Assembly: GCA_013350335.1 (NCBI GenBank)
Contig: CM023539.1
Coordinates: forward strand, 68,449,631 to 68,513,630
Length of the DNA stretch: 64,000 bases
Direction: 5' to 3'
Source: Chimonanthus salicifolius
Taxonomy: Eukaryota; Streptophyta; Magnoliopsida; Laurales; Calycanthaceae
Shown here in pieces: positions 50,403-61,379 of this stretch. The stretch's first letter is position 1, and every line of letters begins with the position of its first letter. A program made the position numbers and the translations under genes. The notes beneath the pieces are model-generated. The model saw only the letters and a program-made list of their open reading frames with translations. It was not told where the DNA came from and searched no databases.

Positions 50403-50408
50403 CACGTG
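50403..50408 (+). promoter_or_regulatory. G-box CACGTG in the bHLH promoter/leader
   Basis: A perfect CACGTG lies 294 bases before the start codon of a MYC-type bHLH gene, whose own protein family binds this hexamer. A tatatcaat TATA-like string lies about 45 bases upstream. Autoregulation is an inference. Confidence 0.5.
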
Positions 50409-50429
50409 TCATTGCTCTTCTCTTTTCCT

Positions 50430-50701
50430 TCCCATACCATCTCTGCCCCACCTCTCCTCTCTCTCTCTCTGTCTCCTTCTTCTTCTCTACTTATTATCCC
50501 TCCCTCCTTCCAATTATCTCTTATCTTCTCAACTTTTGCAAAGGGAAGAAGAGCAGACAAAACCCACCAAAAAGGGCCAATACTCTCATCTATCACCTTC
50601 TCTTAATCTCTCTCTTTCATTCATTTATACCCATTTTTCCCTTTCCTTCCTTTCCCTTGTCTCTCCAATACAAGTCACTACCAAACAGAACAAGGAAAGC
50701 C
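50430..50701 (+). promoter_or_regulatory. CT-rich 5' leader of the bHLH gene
   Basis: Dense tctctctct and ccttcc tracts, without any ATG, run up to the start codon. The frame is open here by composition, so leader DNA can be mistaken for coding sequence. Confidence 0.55.
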
Positions 50702-52168
50702 ATGGAAGAGCTCATTTCCTCAACATCTTCTTCCCCTCCAAATGCCACTGCTGCTACCAACTTTTTCCCCCACCAATCCCCTGATCCCCTTCAGCGGACA
50801 CTCCAGTTTCTCGTCCAGACCCGACCCGAGTGGTGGGTCTACGCCATTTTCTGGAAGGCGGCCAGAGACCACGACGGGCGGCTGCTGCTCGCATGGGGGG
50901 ATGGCCATTTCCGGGGAAACAAAGATGTGGAGAAGATGAAGAAAACCCAAACCCTGTTTCAGAAATCCGGTTTCGACCAGCCTGCGGAAACAAATGCGGA
51001 CTACAGGAAGAGGGCTTCGTTCAGGACTGCTCAAATTCAAGCTCTGGAAATGGACTGTTTCAGTTCTGATGGAGATGTGACTGACGCTGAGTGGTTTTAT
51101 GTGGTTTCGCTGACCAGGACGTTTGCCGCTGGGGATGGGATCCCCGGCCTGGCGCTGAGCTCCGGCAACTCTGTTTGGCTTGTGGGTGCCACTGAGCTGC
51201 AGATGTACGACTGTGAGCGCACAAAGGAGGCCAAAATGCATGGAATTCAGACCCTTGTCTGCGTTCCCACCTCTAATGGAGTGCTCGAATTGGGGTCTTC
51301 CGATCTGATACAGGAGAATTGGAACCTTGTACAGCAGGCCCGGGCGCTTCTGGGACCGGGTCTTGACTTGGGTTTCAAAACCAGTCAACCGAGTCCAGCC
51401 ACCACGACCAGACTTATGGACCGGAGCCTCAGCCCCTCCTTCGCCGACATTGGGCTAATTGCCGGTTCTGTTGAGGCGAAGAAGGAAGGCGGAACTACGG
51501 GTACCGGGCAGTCATCATCAGTCGACTCCGAGCACTCCGACTCAGACGATGCCGCCGCAGCAGCTGCTGCAGCTGAAGTTGAGAAGCAGCTGCGGCGGCC
51601 CAAGAAGAGAGGGAGGAAGCCCGGAAACGGACGGGACATTTCGCTGAATCACGTTGAGGCGGAGAGGCAGCGGCGGGAGAAGCTGAACCACCGGTTCTAC
51701 GCTCTCCGGGCCGTTGTCCCTAACGTGTCGAGGATGGACAAGGCTTCCCTTCTCGCCGATGCCGTCGCCTACATCAAAGAACTGAAGGAACAGGTGGAAG
51801 AGCTGACTCAGTTGCAGAAGGAATCTAGTTCCAAGAAGCTGAAGAGAGGAGCAATCCATTTCTCCGACCGAGACCGCGACAGTGATCACAGCGGAGACGG
51901 TAAATTTGGAGGTGGGTTGGTTGAAATTGAGGTGAAGATCATTGGATCAGAAGCAATGATAAGGGTACAATCAAGACATTCGGAACACCCGGCAGCGGCG
52001 ATGATGGCGACTCTCCGGGACCTAGAACTCCATGTCCACCATGCTAGTGTTTCAAGTGTCAACGATCTGATGCTTCAGGACATTGTCGTGAGGATTCCAG
52101 ATGGATTGCAGAGCGAGGAGAATTTGAAATCAGCTCTTCTCCGGAAGTTGGAGAAGATGCAGCAGTGA
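50702..52168 (+). CDS. bHLH14: MYC-type bHLH transcription factor (bHLH14/MYC2-like)
   Basis: Single-exon gene for a 488-residue nuclear factor of the jasmonate-linked MYC group. A bHLH-MYC_N domain covers about 29-215. Its [16 protein letters not shown] stretch (126-141) matches the JAZ-interaction region of MYC proteins, and the acidic region after it the activation segment. An Ala run (284-291) and a basic KKRGRKP (301-307) follow; the basic part is a likely nuclear signal. The bHLH domain is at about 316-365. Its basic region has H317, E321 and R325, the residues that read the E-box/G-box. A C-terminal ACT-like region covers about 405-488. DGHFRGNK resembles the bHLH14 branch. In Arabidopsis the MYC2/3/4 relatives activate and bHLH3/13/14/17 repress jasmonate responses, so the sign of action here is not settled. 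The ATG at 50702 sits in AAGCCATGGAAG, a good plant context. An in-frame ATG at 50333 would add 123 low-complexity residues and is rejected. Confidence 0.95.
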   Translation: MEELISSTSSSPPNATAATNFFPHQSPDPLQRTLQFLVQTRPEWWVYAIFWKAARDHDGRLLLAWGDGHFRGNKDVEKMKKTQTLFQKSGFDQPAETNADYRKRASFRTAQIQALEMDCFSSDGDVTDAEWFYVVSLTRTFAAGDGIPGLALSSGNSVWLVGATELQMYDCERTKEAKMHGIQTLVCVPTSNGVLELGSSDLIQENWNLVQQARALLGPGLDLGFKTSQPSPATTTRLMDRSLSPSFADIGLIAGSVEAKKEGGTTGTGQSSSVDSEHSDSDDAAAAAAAAEVEKQLRRPKKRGRKPGNGRDISLNHVEAERQRREKLNHRFYALRAVVPNVSRMDKASLLADAVAYIKELKEQVEELTQLQKESSSKKLKRGAIHFSDRDRDSDHSGDGKFGGGLVEIEVKIIGSEAMIRVQSRHSEHPAAAMMATLRDLELHVHHASVSSVNDLMLQDIVVRIPDGLQSEENLKSALLRKLEKMQQ

Positions 52169-52545
52169 TGAGATATTTTAAAAATGGATGGAAAGAGAGA
52201 TTTCTGGTTCTGAAAAGGCCTTTGTATAGATGAGATGGGAATCAGGAATCCACAGAGCTGCTGCTTTTTCCACGCCTTTTCACTTTCATCTGTTTGGCTG
52301 AATCTCAAGTAAGGGAATAGTAAATAGTTTTACCTCTTTTTCCACCCGTGAGGTTTGTAGATCAAACTGTTCCACTCTCTGTATGCTACTCGAAATAATA
52401 ATTAAATTTCCACTCTAAATTTTTTTTTTTCTTTAAATCTAAGTTAGACACAACAGTACTTTGATATTATCCAATTTGTTAGTTCAAATATATGCAGTAC
52501 CTATGTACAAGCCTCTCTATTTTAATTACCCCATAGCATGTCTAA
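52169..52545. other. 3' flank of the bHLH gene
   Basis: Presumed 3' UTR. A candidate aataataattaaa lies near 52393. No further coding sequence. Confidence 0.45.
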
Positions 52546-52548
52546 GCC

Positions 52549-52731
52549 TCAATCCCTAAGGTTGGCCCAATCATTGAGACAAAAGACTTCAGAATTGGAG
52601 TCTCGGTTCAATCTACTGTAACTCTATGAAAAGTCATTCTTTACAGAATATATATAAAGTAAAGTCTTGCTGCGTGAACTTGGCACAGAATAGTCCAGTG
52701 AGACACCTAAACACCTTCGATAAAAAATATA
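52549..52731 (+). mobile_element. SINE (agattagtc family) with short target duplication
   Basis: A-box-like aaggttggcccaatcattg, B-box-like gtctcggttcaatctac, and tail aatagtccagtgagacac, aacaccttcgat plus A-run. The near-direct repeat tctaagcc/tctaaacc lies at 52541..52548 and 52732..52739. Confidence 0.7.
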
Positions 52732-52744
52732 TCTAAACCTTCCT

Positions 52745-54210
52745 ACTCATACACACTAAATAACTGATCATTCACGATGAAACGAAAACTCCATCGTAAA
52801 ATTCTGAATATGGATCAAATCATTGTCTCATCAGAAATTATATCAATAAAGAAATAGATAATAGGAAAAAATATTATGTCATATCATTAAATATAATATA
52901 AATATATTATTGAAATATAATATTATTAAGTTATTCAAAAATAATAATAAACTTAAAAGTTATTCTCTTTGCTTGCCATGCCATGTCAGCAGTAGGTATC
53001 AGCCTTCGACAACAATATGCAATCACATGAAATCACTTTGTTAATGGACTTTATTATTTCTCTGTCAAAAATTTATTTTTCATATAATTCCAAGTTTCCA
53101 ACATTGAAGGTCTGTCCAACTCATTAAATCTACTGAGTGCACAAATTCTTACCGGTTCCTTCTGAAAATGTCCCACTCACTTAAATACCCATCATGGGTT
53201 ACAAAAAAATTGGATGCAAACTTTATTTTTTTTTTTTTAAAAAGTTAATGTAAATTAAATGTTTAATAAAAGCTAATGTTAAATTTATTGGTGGATAGAG
53301 ACCATCTGAACCCATACTTCTGATGGTCTTATGCGACGGATATTAATGATATAAGATAGAAAAATAATAGGGATATTAGTTTATTTTATTAGAAGAGAAA
53401 GGTATATCGAGTCTCTTATTATCAATTACACCGGTCATCATATCAATATCATTTAATAAATATATGGATCTTAAAATTCTTTCCTGAAATAGAATAGAAT
53501 TAGGGTTGAAATTTTGGGCCTCCAATACATCTAAGGTCCTATTGGTGCTTGGCACATACTGGTTGGAATTTCAGATTCCAACTGAAATTTTAGTCTATCC
53601 TCTAAATGGTTAGGATAAAGACTCTACGATGATGGTGATAAAATAGAAAAAGTCCATGATTCTATTCCATAATGATTTTAACCCTCAAATATGAAAAGTT
53701 AAAAGGCATTTAATGTGCTCATTCAATTTTAAAACCCTAATTTCCTTGACTAAGCTCATATCCATTTAACTATTTTCCAAAGTTTAATCTAAGGGTTTAA
53801 AAATTGGACCCGAATTGTATCACCGACAAGCATTCTCTCTTTTCTTGTTTTTTGTTTTGAAAAAATATAGAAAAATTGAGAGAAAAATATAAAAAAAAAA
53901 TGGAAACACCAGGGAGTGCATTTTTTTTTTTTAAACGTAACTGTCATTTTACGGAGCTTTAGACTCTTGAAAGTCGAAATTTTGATACAACTTAACAATT
54001 TTAAAAATGTTTTAAAACTCTGAAGAATGTCTAAAAATTTATAAAGAAAATCAACATGAGAAAGCGCATAATATGAACTTCATGTTCTCGAGTATCCCCT
54101 AGTGACGTGTATCTTCTGTTACAATTCATAAATAGTTTTATGAAAATGTCGGAATATTAAAAAATTACACAAAGACCCTAAAAGCTCTACCAATCACATT
54201 TAGGAATCCT
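52745..54210. other. Intergenic DNA without recognised features
   Basis: AT-rich with T-runs near 53226-53240 and 53922-53933. No supported gene or intact element. Confidence 0.4.
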
Positions 54211-54216
54211 TATTTA

Positions 54217-54559
54217 GGTTCGGCATTTAGACACCTGGAAAAATTGCCTCTACACACTCGATTCCACATTTGGGTGGCAAATTACCACGATACCTCTGTA
54301 TTTTCATTCATTCAAACGAATACCCAGTTCATTTTGACATTCGTTCGAATGAATACATGCATACCCCCGCAATTTTGATTCGTTCGAACGAATGCCCCGT
54401 ATAAATTTAATTCATTCGAATGAATTAATTATTTAAATAATAATTTTTTTAAAAAAAAATTAAAGTTATTTTTAAGCACTGTGTATTTTCAAAATTTTTC
54501 AAATTGAATATCTGGACTAATTACGATAACCTGATAAAAATACTTTAAATGCCGAGCCC
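54217..54559. mobile_element. Deleted Mutator-like foldback derivative with ATTCGAAT motifs
   Basis: The left end GGTTCGGCATTTAGACACC and the following gcctctacacactcgattcc match the large foldbacks at 14173 and 61380. Then come ATTCGTTCGAATGAAT motifs and half an internal module (cactgtgtattttcaaaat, acctgataaaaatac). The right end is cut to aaatgccgagcc, the inverse of the left tip. Flanking 9-mers ccttattta and ccctattta match at 8 of 9 if the element ends at 54556. Confidence 0.75.
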
Positions 54560-54615
54560 TATTTAATTGAAACTGCTCGAGGCATGTGCAAACCTCCCTA
54601 TTAACGGATTACACT

Positions 54616-54956
54616 TAGGGCTGCAACTCGGATTGGGTTTTGGCTCGACCTGCATGACCCGACCCGAGAAATCATGCAGGTCGGGTCAGGTTGGGTTCAT
54701 AAGATAGAAACCTGTATGAAATTCGTGTCAGTCCGGGTTGAAGATTTTACAAGTTAACCCGACCCGACCCGACCCAACCCTACCTAACCCGGCTCAAATG
54801 GGTTTATAATGCTGGTCGGGTCATAATTCGGGTCGGATCGAGTTCTAGAGTTCGGGTTGAGAATTCGGATCGGGTCGGGTCAGGTTCCATATATATCAAC
54901 TCGGGTCGGGTTGGATTTTAAGAAACCCGGCCTACCCGACCCGAGTTGCAGCCCTA
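54616..54956. mobile_element. hAT-type MITE, GGGTCGGG family (copy 5)
   Basis: A 341-bp element with TIRs TAGGGCTGCAACTCGG and CCGAGTTGCAGCCCTA, perfect over 16 bases. The flanks attacact and aatttacact share ttacact, offset by a small indel. Same subfamily as 7850..8191. Confidence 0.82.
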
Positions 54957-55204
54957 AATTTACACTCTATAAACTATTTGAATGGTGTTAACACATCTAC
55001 ATTAAATTCTATAAGTACAGGATATTATTTTATTAAAGTATTTAAAAAAAAATTTCAAAATTTGAGATTATCTTAGAGCTGAAACTTAAAGAAATTAATG
55101 AAAATAACTCAAAATGATAAAAATTAATAAAAACAACTCAAAATAACTCTACAAAAATATTTTTGAAAATAACTTAAAAATCAATCAAAAGTGATTTTTT
55201 AAAA

Positions 55205-55375
55205 AATTACAAAAACCTGTATCAATCAATACAATGCAATATCGGTCGATAATTCAAGTCGTATCAGCATTTTGCATTTGGATGAAATGGAATGATACGT
55301 ATCAGCCGACACGTATCGAGAATGTGTAAGCCGATACGAATCGGCTGATTCTTTTTCCCAAGGTTTAATCATAAT
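55205..55375. repeat. GATATCGG-family repeat, degenerate
   Basis: Contains gcaatatcggtcgataattc, gatacgtatcagccgacacg and gccgatacgaatcggctgat, and ends near ccaaggtttaat, which resembles the family TIR. The left end is unclear. Confidence 0.55.
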
Positions 55376-55971
55376 CTGACGCAATAAAACTATGAAATAA
55401 GAGAAAAATTCTTTCCTAAAATCCAAAGAGAATGAGAGCACTAAAATAAATTTCAAAAATTACTTTAAAATATTGTCACTATACATGCACCCATCTTAAG
55501 GACACCAAAATGCCGTCAAACAGCAACTTTTTATTTAAGAAAAGTTGTCTAATTTAACCTATTATAAAATTAGTCTTATTTTTTAAAATTATAACCTAAA
55601 ATAAAATCTATTCTGACATTTTAATTCGGCACTAAAGAAAAGTGATAAAATCTCCTTACAACCTTTACTAAGCTAACAATCCTCACAAAACTCAGGACTC
55701 AGGACTTCACTCTTATACTCCAATTTTTTTTGAGGTCACGCTCTCATACTCCAATTGCAGAAGACTTAGAATCCTCCTAAGGAATCAGAGTTTAGATATT
55801 TACAGTGTAAAGAGTCGCCTGAAGGATGCAGCATCTGCTCCTATATTGACACTTCCTTCACTGCTATTGGCTGGGGAGAAAAAATTTCATTGCAGATGAG
55901 TGGGTTGTTAGACTTTAATGCATATTGAAAACATATAAAAGATGTAGGATCTAGATTACATGAGTTAAATC

Positions 55972-56432
55972 CTAAGGAACACCGATACGGGTATGCGTAT
56001 CGGATACGACACATATTCGAAATGGGGATATGGTAAATTTTGAAAAAGTAGGATACGGGTGCGCCGAGATACGCCAAATTAAAAAAATAATTATATATAT
56101 ATCAACAAAATAAATTTAGACATTTACAAAAAAATCATAAATTCTACTATTAGATAAAAATTATTAGAAAATTATATTTTTATATTTATAATGAACACAA
56201 TATATATATATATATATATATATATTCTCCTTTTCTCTCGTACTGCCGTGTCCCGCCTCCTGTGTCCTACTGTATCCCTCCGTGTTTGCTGCTGTATACT
56301 TGACATGTCCGTATTTAAAAAAAATATTTTATTTAATTGGATACGTATCCGACGCGTATTTGAGCCATATTCGTGTCGGAAATGTATCCGACACGGATAC
56401 TCCAATGGTTTCGGAGTATCCTTGCTTCATAG
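55972..56432. mobile_element. hAT-type MITE of the GGATACG family
   Basis: A 461-bp element bounded by a perfect 8-bp duplication, gttaaatc (55964..55971 and 56433..56440). The termini CTAAGGAACACCGATAC and the inverse of GTATCCTTGCTTCATAG match at about 12 of 17 positions. The interior holds gggtatgcgtatcggatacg and gtatccgacgcgtatttg blocks and a (TA)n run near 56200-56224. No coding sequence. Confidence 0.85.
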
Positions 56433-56747
56433 GTTAAATCTCGATCATCAGACAAGAAATTGCATACCTTGAGCCGTACCGATGAAAATTTAAAGTTCAA
56501 AGATGTTGATATATACATTGAAGTCTTTATAGATGAATTGAATCGGCAATATGAATATAAGACACCTAGAATCAACCATTGATGTTGATCCTATTGTGCG
56601 ATAAACCTGAACACATTCAAATCACAAATCACAAATTACAAAATCAAATCATACAAGGGACATAGGATTTACGTGGTTTGGAAAGACTGTCTACGTCCAC
56701 GGGATGTGCTAAATCCACTATAAAGAATAATCGATCAAGTTACAAGG

Positions 56748-59700
56748 TGTCATGCTCCGAACCCAGATATGGGCCTAGAACATGACTTAATTTTTTTTTT
56801 TGAAACATCACTAACCCGTTAATCCTTTTAAAGAACTCCCATACACGCGTGAATCACACGTGTGTTCTGTCATTCTAGTCACCACTGCTAAATTTAACTT
56901 AATTGTCCTTACTTTCGCTGACACAAGTAACATACCATTGTCGATATATCGTTGGTTATATCATGTCGTCGAACACGTCCTGTTAAGTTCATCTCAATTG
57001 ACTTTCCTTCCGGCTTTACACTTGAACCATGTGAGAGATGATAAAAACATATCAACATACTACCGTAATATACATAAATAAGTCAGAACTTACAAACATA
57101 GGTTCTTATGCCATATAAGTTACAAACACACAAACACATTCAAAGCAGGCAAATAGTTTCCACATGCGGAAAACCTTAGGAACTTCTAAGTCTCGACCTT
57201 TAATGAGGCACCATTGGTCCCTCCAATCCATCATCTGGTTCATATCCTGCATTGTAAGGGACGTGAGCAACAACCCAGTGGGGAGAACTCACCTTAAAAT
57301 CAAATTGATATAATGCAACAATGACTAAGCAGTACATGCCTCAAAAATATAAATGCCTGTTATCAGCATATCTCATTTTCACCATAGGTTCATTCTCTAA
57401 GGTATTTAATCAGATTTATGCGTATTGCTAACACCAGGGTCGGTCCCCAGCCATGTCAACAACACCGGGGTCAGCTCCCATTTGAAGTTCCAAATAAAAC
57501 TAACATTAATTTCTCCACGGATATAATGTAGCAACTTGAAAGTACATAAGGTCTCCATGACCTGACTTACTAACACATCCAACCCAGTGATTCAAGACGG
57601 TGCTCAGCCAACCTCAGTAGTTACGGCCCAGTGGCCAATATCAATTTTCCAATGTTATTATCTTAAAAACTTAACCTAATATCATACTCATTCTGTGCAA
57701 ATGCATGACTCTCAGTGCCCTTCTTACATAGGAACTTACCCTGAGAGAACCCAATGAGTTTTGATCTTACCACTTGAAATATTCATGTCAGTAGTCTTGC
57801 AATCAATAATAATCAATATTCACACAAACATATAAAACTGGATTTAATAACATGAGTGCCTTCACCCAGTTTTTACCTAGCAATTCCCCAATACTCCATA
57901 GGTCCATACTGCGTTAGAGACTAAAAGTCATCGACTCCCCGACACCATGATTAACTCCTACGTTCTAAACAGTTAGAACATTTTGCATCCCTTACATATA
58001 AGCAGTGTTACGTCTCGTATTCTAAACCTATATAGCATTTTCAATCTTAAATGTCCATGGGTCCCATTTCAGTCTGTTGTTAGTAGGTTTAACATACAAT
58101 ACAGTATGACATCAGTTCGAGTCTCCTCACTTTCTTCAGTTGAATTTTCTACAGAAAATCTGTAAGATAGAGTAAAACGTATAAATTTTCTATTTAAGAG
58201 TATATACACATAATAATTTTCCAAACCCCTATTATTTTCCAAAAAACATGATATGTGTAATGAGTCTCGTAGGCTCTTTCTACTCCTTTACATTATGTCA
58301 GAAAGTTATTTGTCAGCGATCCAAAACATTACAATAAAATAAAAAATGCAAAGTACCCAATGTTTTCTCTCGTATTGTCTTCTGGAAGGACCATGGAGAC
58401 ATATTGTGAGAGGCTCAGAGGGTACAGAGACAATAAAGTAAATAAAAGTACTCAGTGCTCTATCCTCGTATTGCCCTCTGGAAGGATCACGGAGACGTAT
58501 TAAGAATTCGGCTCAGATGATACAATACAGAATTTAAACACAGAGGGCGGGAAAATAAACAGATAATAGTCAACTGGAGTTAGTCTTTTCTCCAATTTTA
58601 CTTAGGGTCGAAAACTATATTTTGAATGTCAAACAATACAAATCTTGAGAGTGAAATTTAAATTTTAAGAGAAAATCTATTTTTTCTCCATGTAAAAAAT
58701 CCTATTTTTAAACCCCCAATATTAAGTCATTTTACTCCTAACTTGATATGGAGTTAATAAAAATAAAAATAGGATCGTTTTGATACCTTGAATGCAAAAT
58801 CCCATCTAAAATTGGCTAAGTTTAAAAATCGTAGAAGGAACATGGGAAAACTTGACGCTTGCTGCTGTTGTTGAAACCGAAGGAAAAAAGAAAGAAGGAA
58901 GGAAAGTAAAAGATTGAAAAGGAAAGAAAGAGGCGCTGGAGCTTTGTTTGCTATTTTTCTATTTTAGTTTTTCTTCAATCCTTCTTTCCCTTCAATATCT
59001 TAAATAAGCAGCCAGGGTAGACCCCCACGTTGCAAACTACAAAGGTAGTTTTTAGCATTTTGATAAACATGCTTTAAATGTTTTATTATTATATTAATAT
59101 ATCTTTCTTTTTTCTTTTCATTTACCTCATTTTTCACCATACACATTGCAAAGCTACAGATTTGTAGGTCCAGGTCAATTTAAAACTTTATCTTCTTAAG
59201 ATATTTTATAATATTTTATTATTATCTTCTTTTTACTAATTATTTCTACGTCCCATCTCTTATTTGGGTATTTCAGGATTCCACTAAGCTAATACAATTG
59301 GTGCACTAGGTCAGGTGTTAAAAACTAAGCATGATATTAAAAATTGGAGTGAAATTTATGTCAAAACCTAGTGTTTCTGCTAAAAATCACCATTTTAACA
59401 AGATCTCCTAATTTTGAAAAATCACTTGAAAAGATTCAACTTTATAGGTTGATAGAGTAAATTTGTCTAATAAAAACATTCTAAAGTTTTAAAATGTTTC
59501 GAAGTCAAAAACCACATTTTCCAAATAAAATAATATTCAACGGCCCATATTTCATGGCTTAAAATAAATATAAAAAACTCACTATTTTAGAGTTTAAAGA
59601 AATAAACAGTTTAGTTATAATACAAATTGAGTACTGACTCTCTCCGTGTATTTTTAAGACTTTCTCTACCTTATCAAATTGGGGTTTTAGAACTTAAAAA

Positions 59701-60041
59701 CTTAGGAGTAAAATAAATTAGCGAAACTAAGTCATATCATTAGGTCTGTAATTTAAAAATATTTACTAATTTAAAATTTGAAGTTCAAACTAAGTCAAAT
59801 GACTGAGTTTCTATGGCAGCCAAGGTTCAAGCTTAAAATAATAATATTATTATATGCATAACTTGCCCATATACATTTAAAACTTAATTAAAAGAGCTAT
59901 CGAATTCGGATCGACTCAAACTCAGATCCGATGGAAAACTTATTTGATAATCTTCACGATTAGAGGAAAATAATTTATAATTAACGGTTAAAATTATTTA
60001 ATTAATTATAATTAAACCCTAAATTGGGCTCGGGTATTACA
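56748..60041 (-). mobile_element. Solo LTR (3.3 kb), reverse orientation
   Basis: Reads TGTCATGCTCCGAACC at the left and ggctcgggtattaca at the right, flanked by a perfect 5-bp duplication caagg (56743..56747 and 60042..60046). It aligns in reverse with the 1.9-kb LTR at 27061..28986; shared stretches include the ggtgctcagccaacc and taattataattaa regions. It is about 1.37 kb longer, partly from internal tandem repeats near 58350-58520. No gag/pol sequence lies on either side. Confidence 0.87.
58350..58520. repeat. Two-unit tandem repeat inside the solo LTR
   Basis: ctcgtattgtcttctggaag, gaccatggagac and the following tatt recur about 100 bases later as ctcgtattgccctctggaag and gatcacggagac. 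Confidence 0.7.
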
Positions 60042-60473
60042 CAAGGATTACAGTCCTACCCGCAGGTTACAAGGATTATATCAATCCTACCCACTCTTCC
60101 TCACAATCACTCTTTCTCCTTTGTTTCTCTCCAAGAGAAAACTTCGCAGCATAGAAACCCTAGGATGAAAGAGAACAATATATATAGGCATACACAGATT
60201 GGGCCTAGTGAGCCTGGGCCCAACATACAATCCAAGTCCAAAAGAGCTTTGAACCATAAATCCAACAGATCCATGAATTGACTTAAGTTACGAGTAGAGG
60301 GAAGAACTCTAGGTCTTTATTTATAATATTATGATTTCTTCTTATCAAGGAGACCTCTAAAACTAAAAATAATCTATATTCCTAAAGAATTACCACCTGA
60401 TTAGTTTCCTAGAAAGGAATGATAAATTTAGAATCTATGTTTTACTTAAAAATAAAAAAATAAATATGGAATA

Positions 60474-60673
60474 GGGTAGCCATTTAGACACCCGACTTTT
60501 CTTTTAAAAGACATCTAATTTCAAAATTTTATGTGAAATTACCATTTTGTCCCTCAGTTTTGTGTAGAGGAATCGTCTTTTTAAAAAAACTGAGGGTCAA
60601 AATGGTAAATTTCACACAAAATTTTGAAATAGGTGTCTCTTAGAAGAAAAGTTGGGTGTCTAAATGGCCACCC
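60474..60673. mobile_element. 200-bp Mutator-like MITE (ATTTAGAC family)
   Basis: Termini GGGTAGCCATTTAGACACCC and GGGTGTCTAAATGGCCACCC are inverted copies. A perfect 9-bp duplication, tatggaata, lies at 60465..60473 and 60674..60682. Nearly the whole length folds back; inner parts read gtgaaattaccattttgtcc and the inverse. Confidence 0.92.
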
Positions 60674-60842
60674 TATGGAATATTGCATATTGTCAAATGG
60701 GCGGATTAAAAGGTCAGTCGACCACTCATGTTTACATACTTTCACTTGGTGGATATTGACCGCTTTAGTCTATTCTCCCACTTAATCAATAGCGACCACT
60801 ACCACTTTCATATATTCCATAAATAGTTTTCTTTTAAAGAAA

Positions 60843-61043
60843 GGCTAGTCATTTAGACATCCGACTTTTCTTTTAAAAGACATACGATTTCAATTTTTTT
60901 GCAAAATTATCATTTTGCCCCTCAGTTTTGTGTGGAGGAATAGTTTTTTTTTAAAAAAACTGAGGGACAAAATGATTAATTTTCACACAAAATTTTGAAA
61001 TCAAGTCTCATAAAAGAAAAGTCGAGTGTTTAAATGGCCACCC
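60843..61043. mobile_element. 201-bp Mutator-like MITE (ATTTAGAC family)
   Basis: Ends GGCTAGTCATTTAGACATCC and gtttaaatggccaccc. The direct repeat taaagaaa lies at 60835..60842 and 61044..61051. It is 170 bp from its sister element and in the same layout. Confidence 0.85.
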
Positions 61044-61379
61044 TAAAGAAATATCAATCTTATTGTATCCCACAATTTAAGAAAGACCTAATTAGTGCAC
61101 TCCTTTTGAAAAATTAATCAATCATAGACTAATCTTAATAGCCTTTTATACTTCAATTAAATGAAACTATCAATACAAATTATAAGAGTCATACATCATG
61201 TATTTTTTACAGTCCTTTTCCATGTATTCCATATATCACAAATATTAATAGCTCCACCTAATCTACTCTTTAATAAGGGATGTAGTAGGTGCAATAATAC
61301 TAGTCTGCCTAGTATAATATTCTGTCACGTAATATCTTTTAATAGACTTCTTACCTAAAATAAATACAAGTTTTATATA

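Larger units (their letters stand above)
56583..60267. mobile_element. Copia-like LTR fragment split by a solo LTR
   Basis: Left part starts TGTTGATCC and contains ggatttacgtggtttgg and ctacgtccacggg, phrases typical of plant Copia LTRs. The right part resumes at 60042 and ends near aaatccaaca (60267). With the nested LTR removed the outer unit is about 390 bp. Matching target duplications were not found, so the outer borders are tentative. Confidence 0.5.

Noticed and set aside
50320..50784. 154-codon plus-strand frame overlapping the bHLH start
   Set aside because: It is a low-complexity Ser/Leu product of the CT-rich leader in another frame from the conserved bHLH-MYC_N domain.
50720..51388. 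222-codon open frame on the minus strand
   Set aside because: It is antisense to the bHLH coding sequence, arises from its GC-rich codon pattern, and shows no domain.
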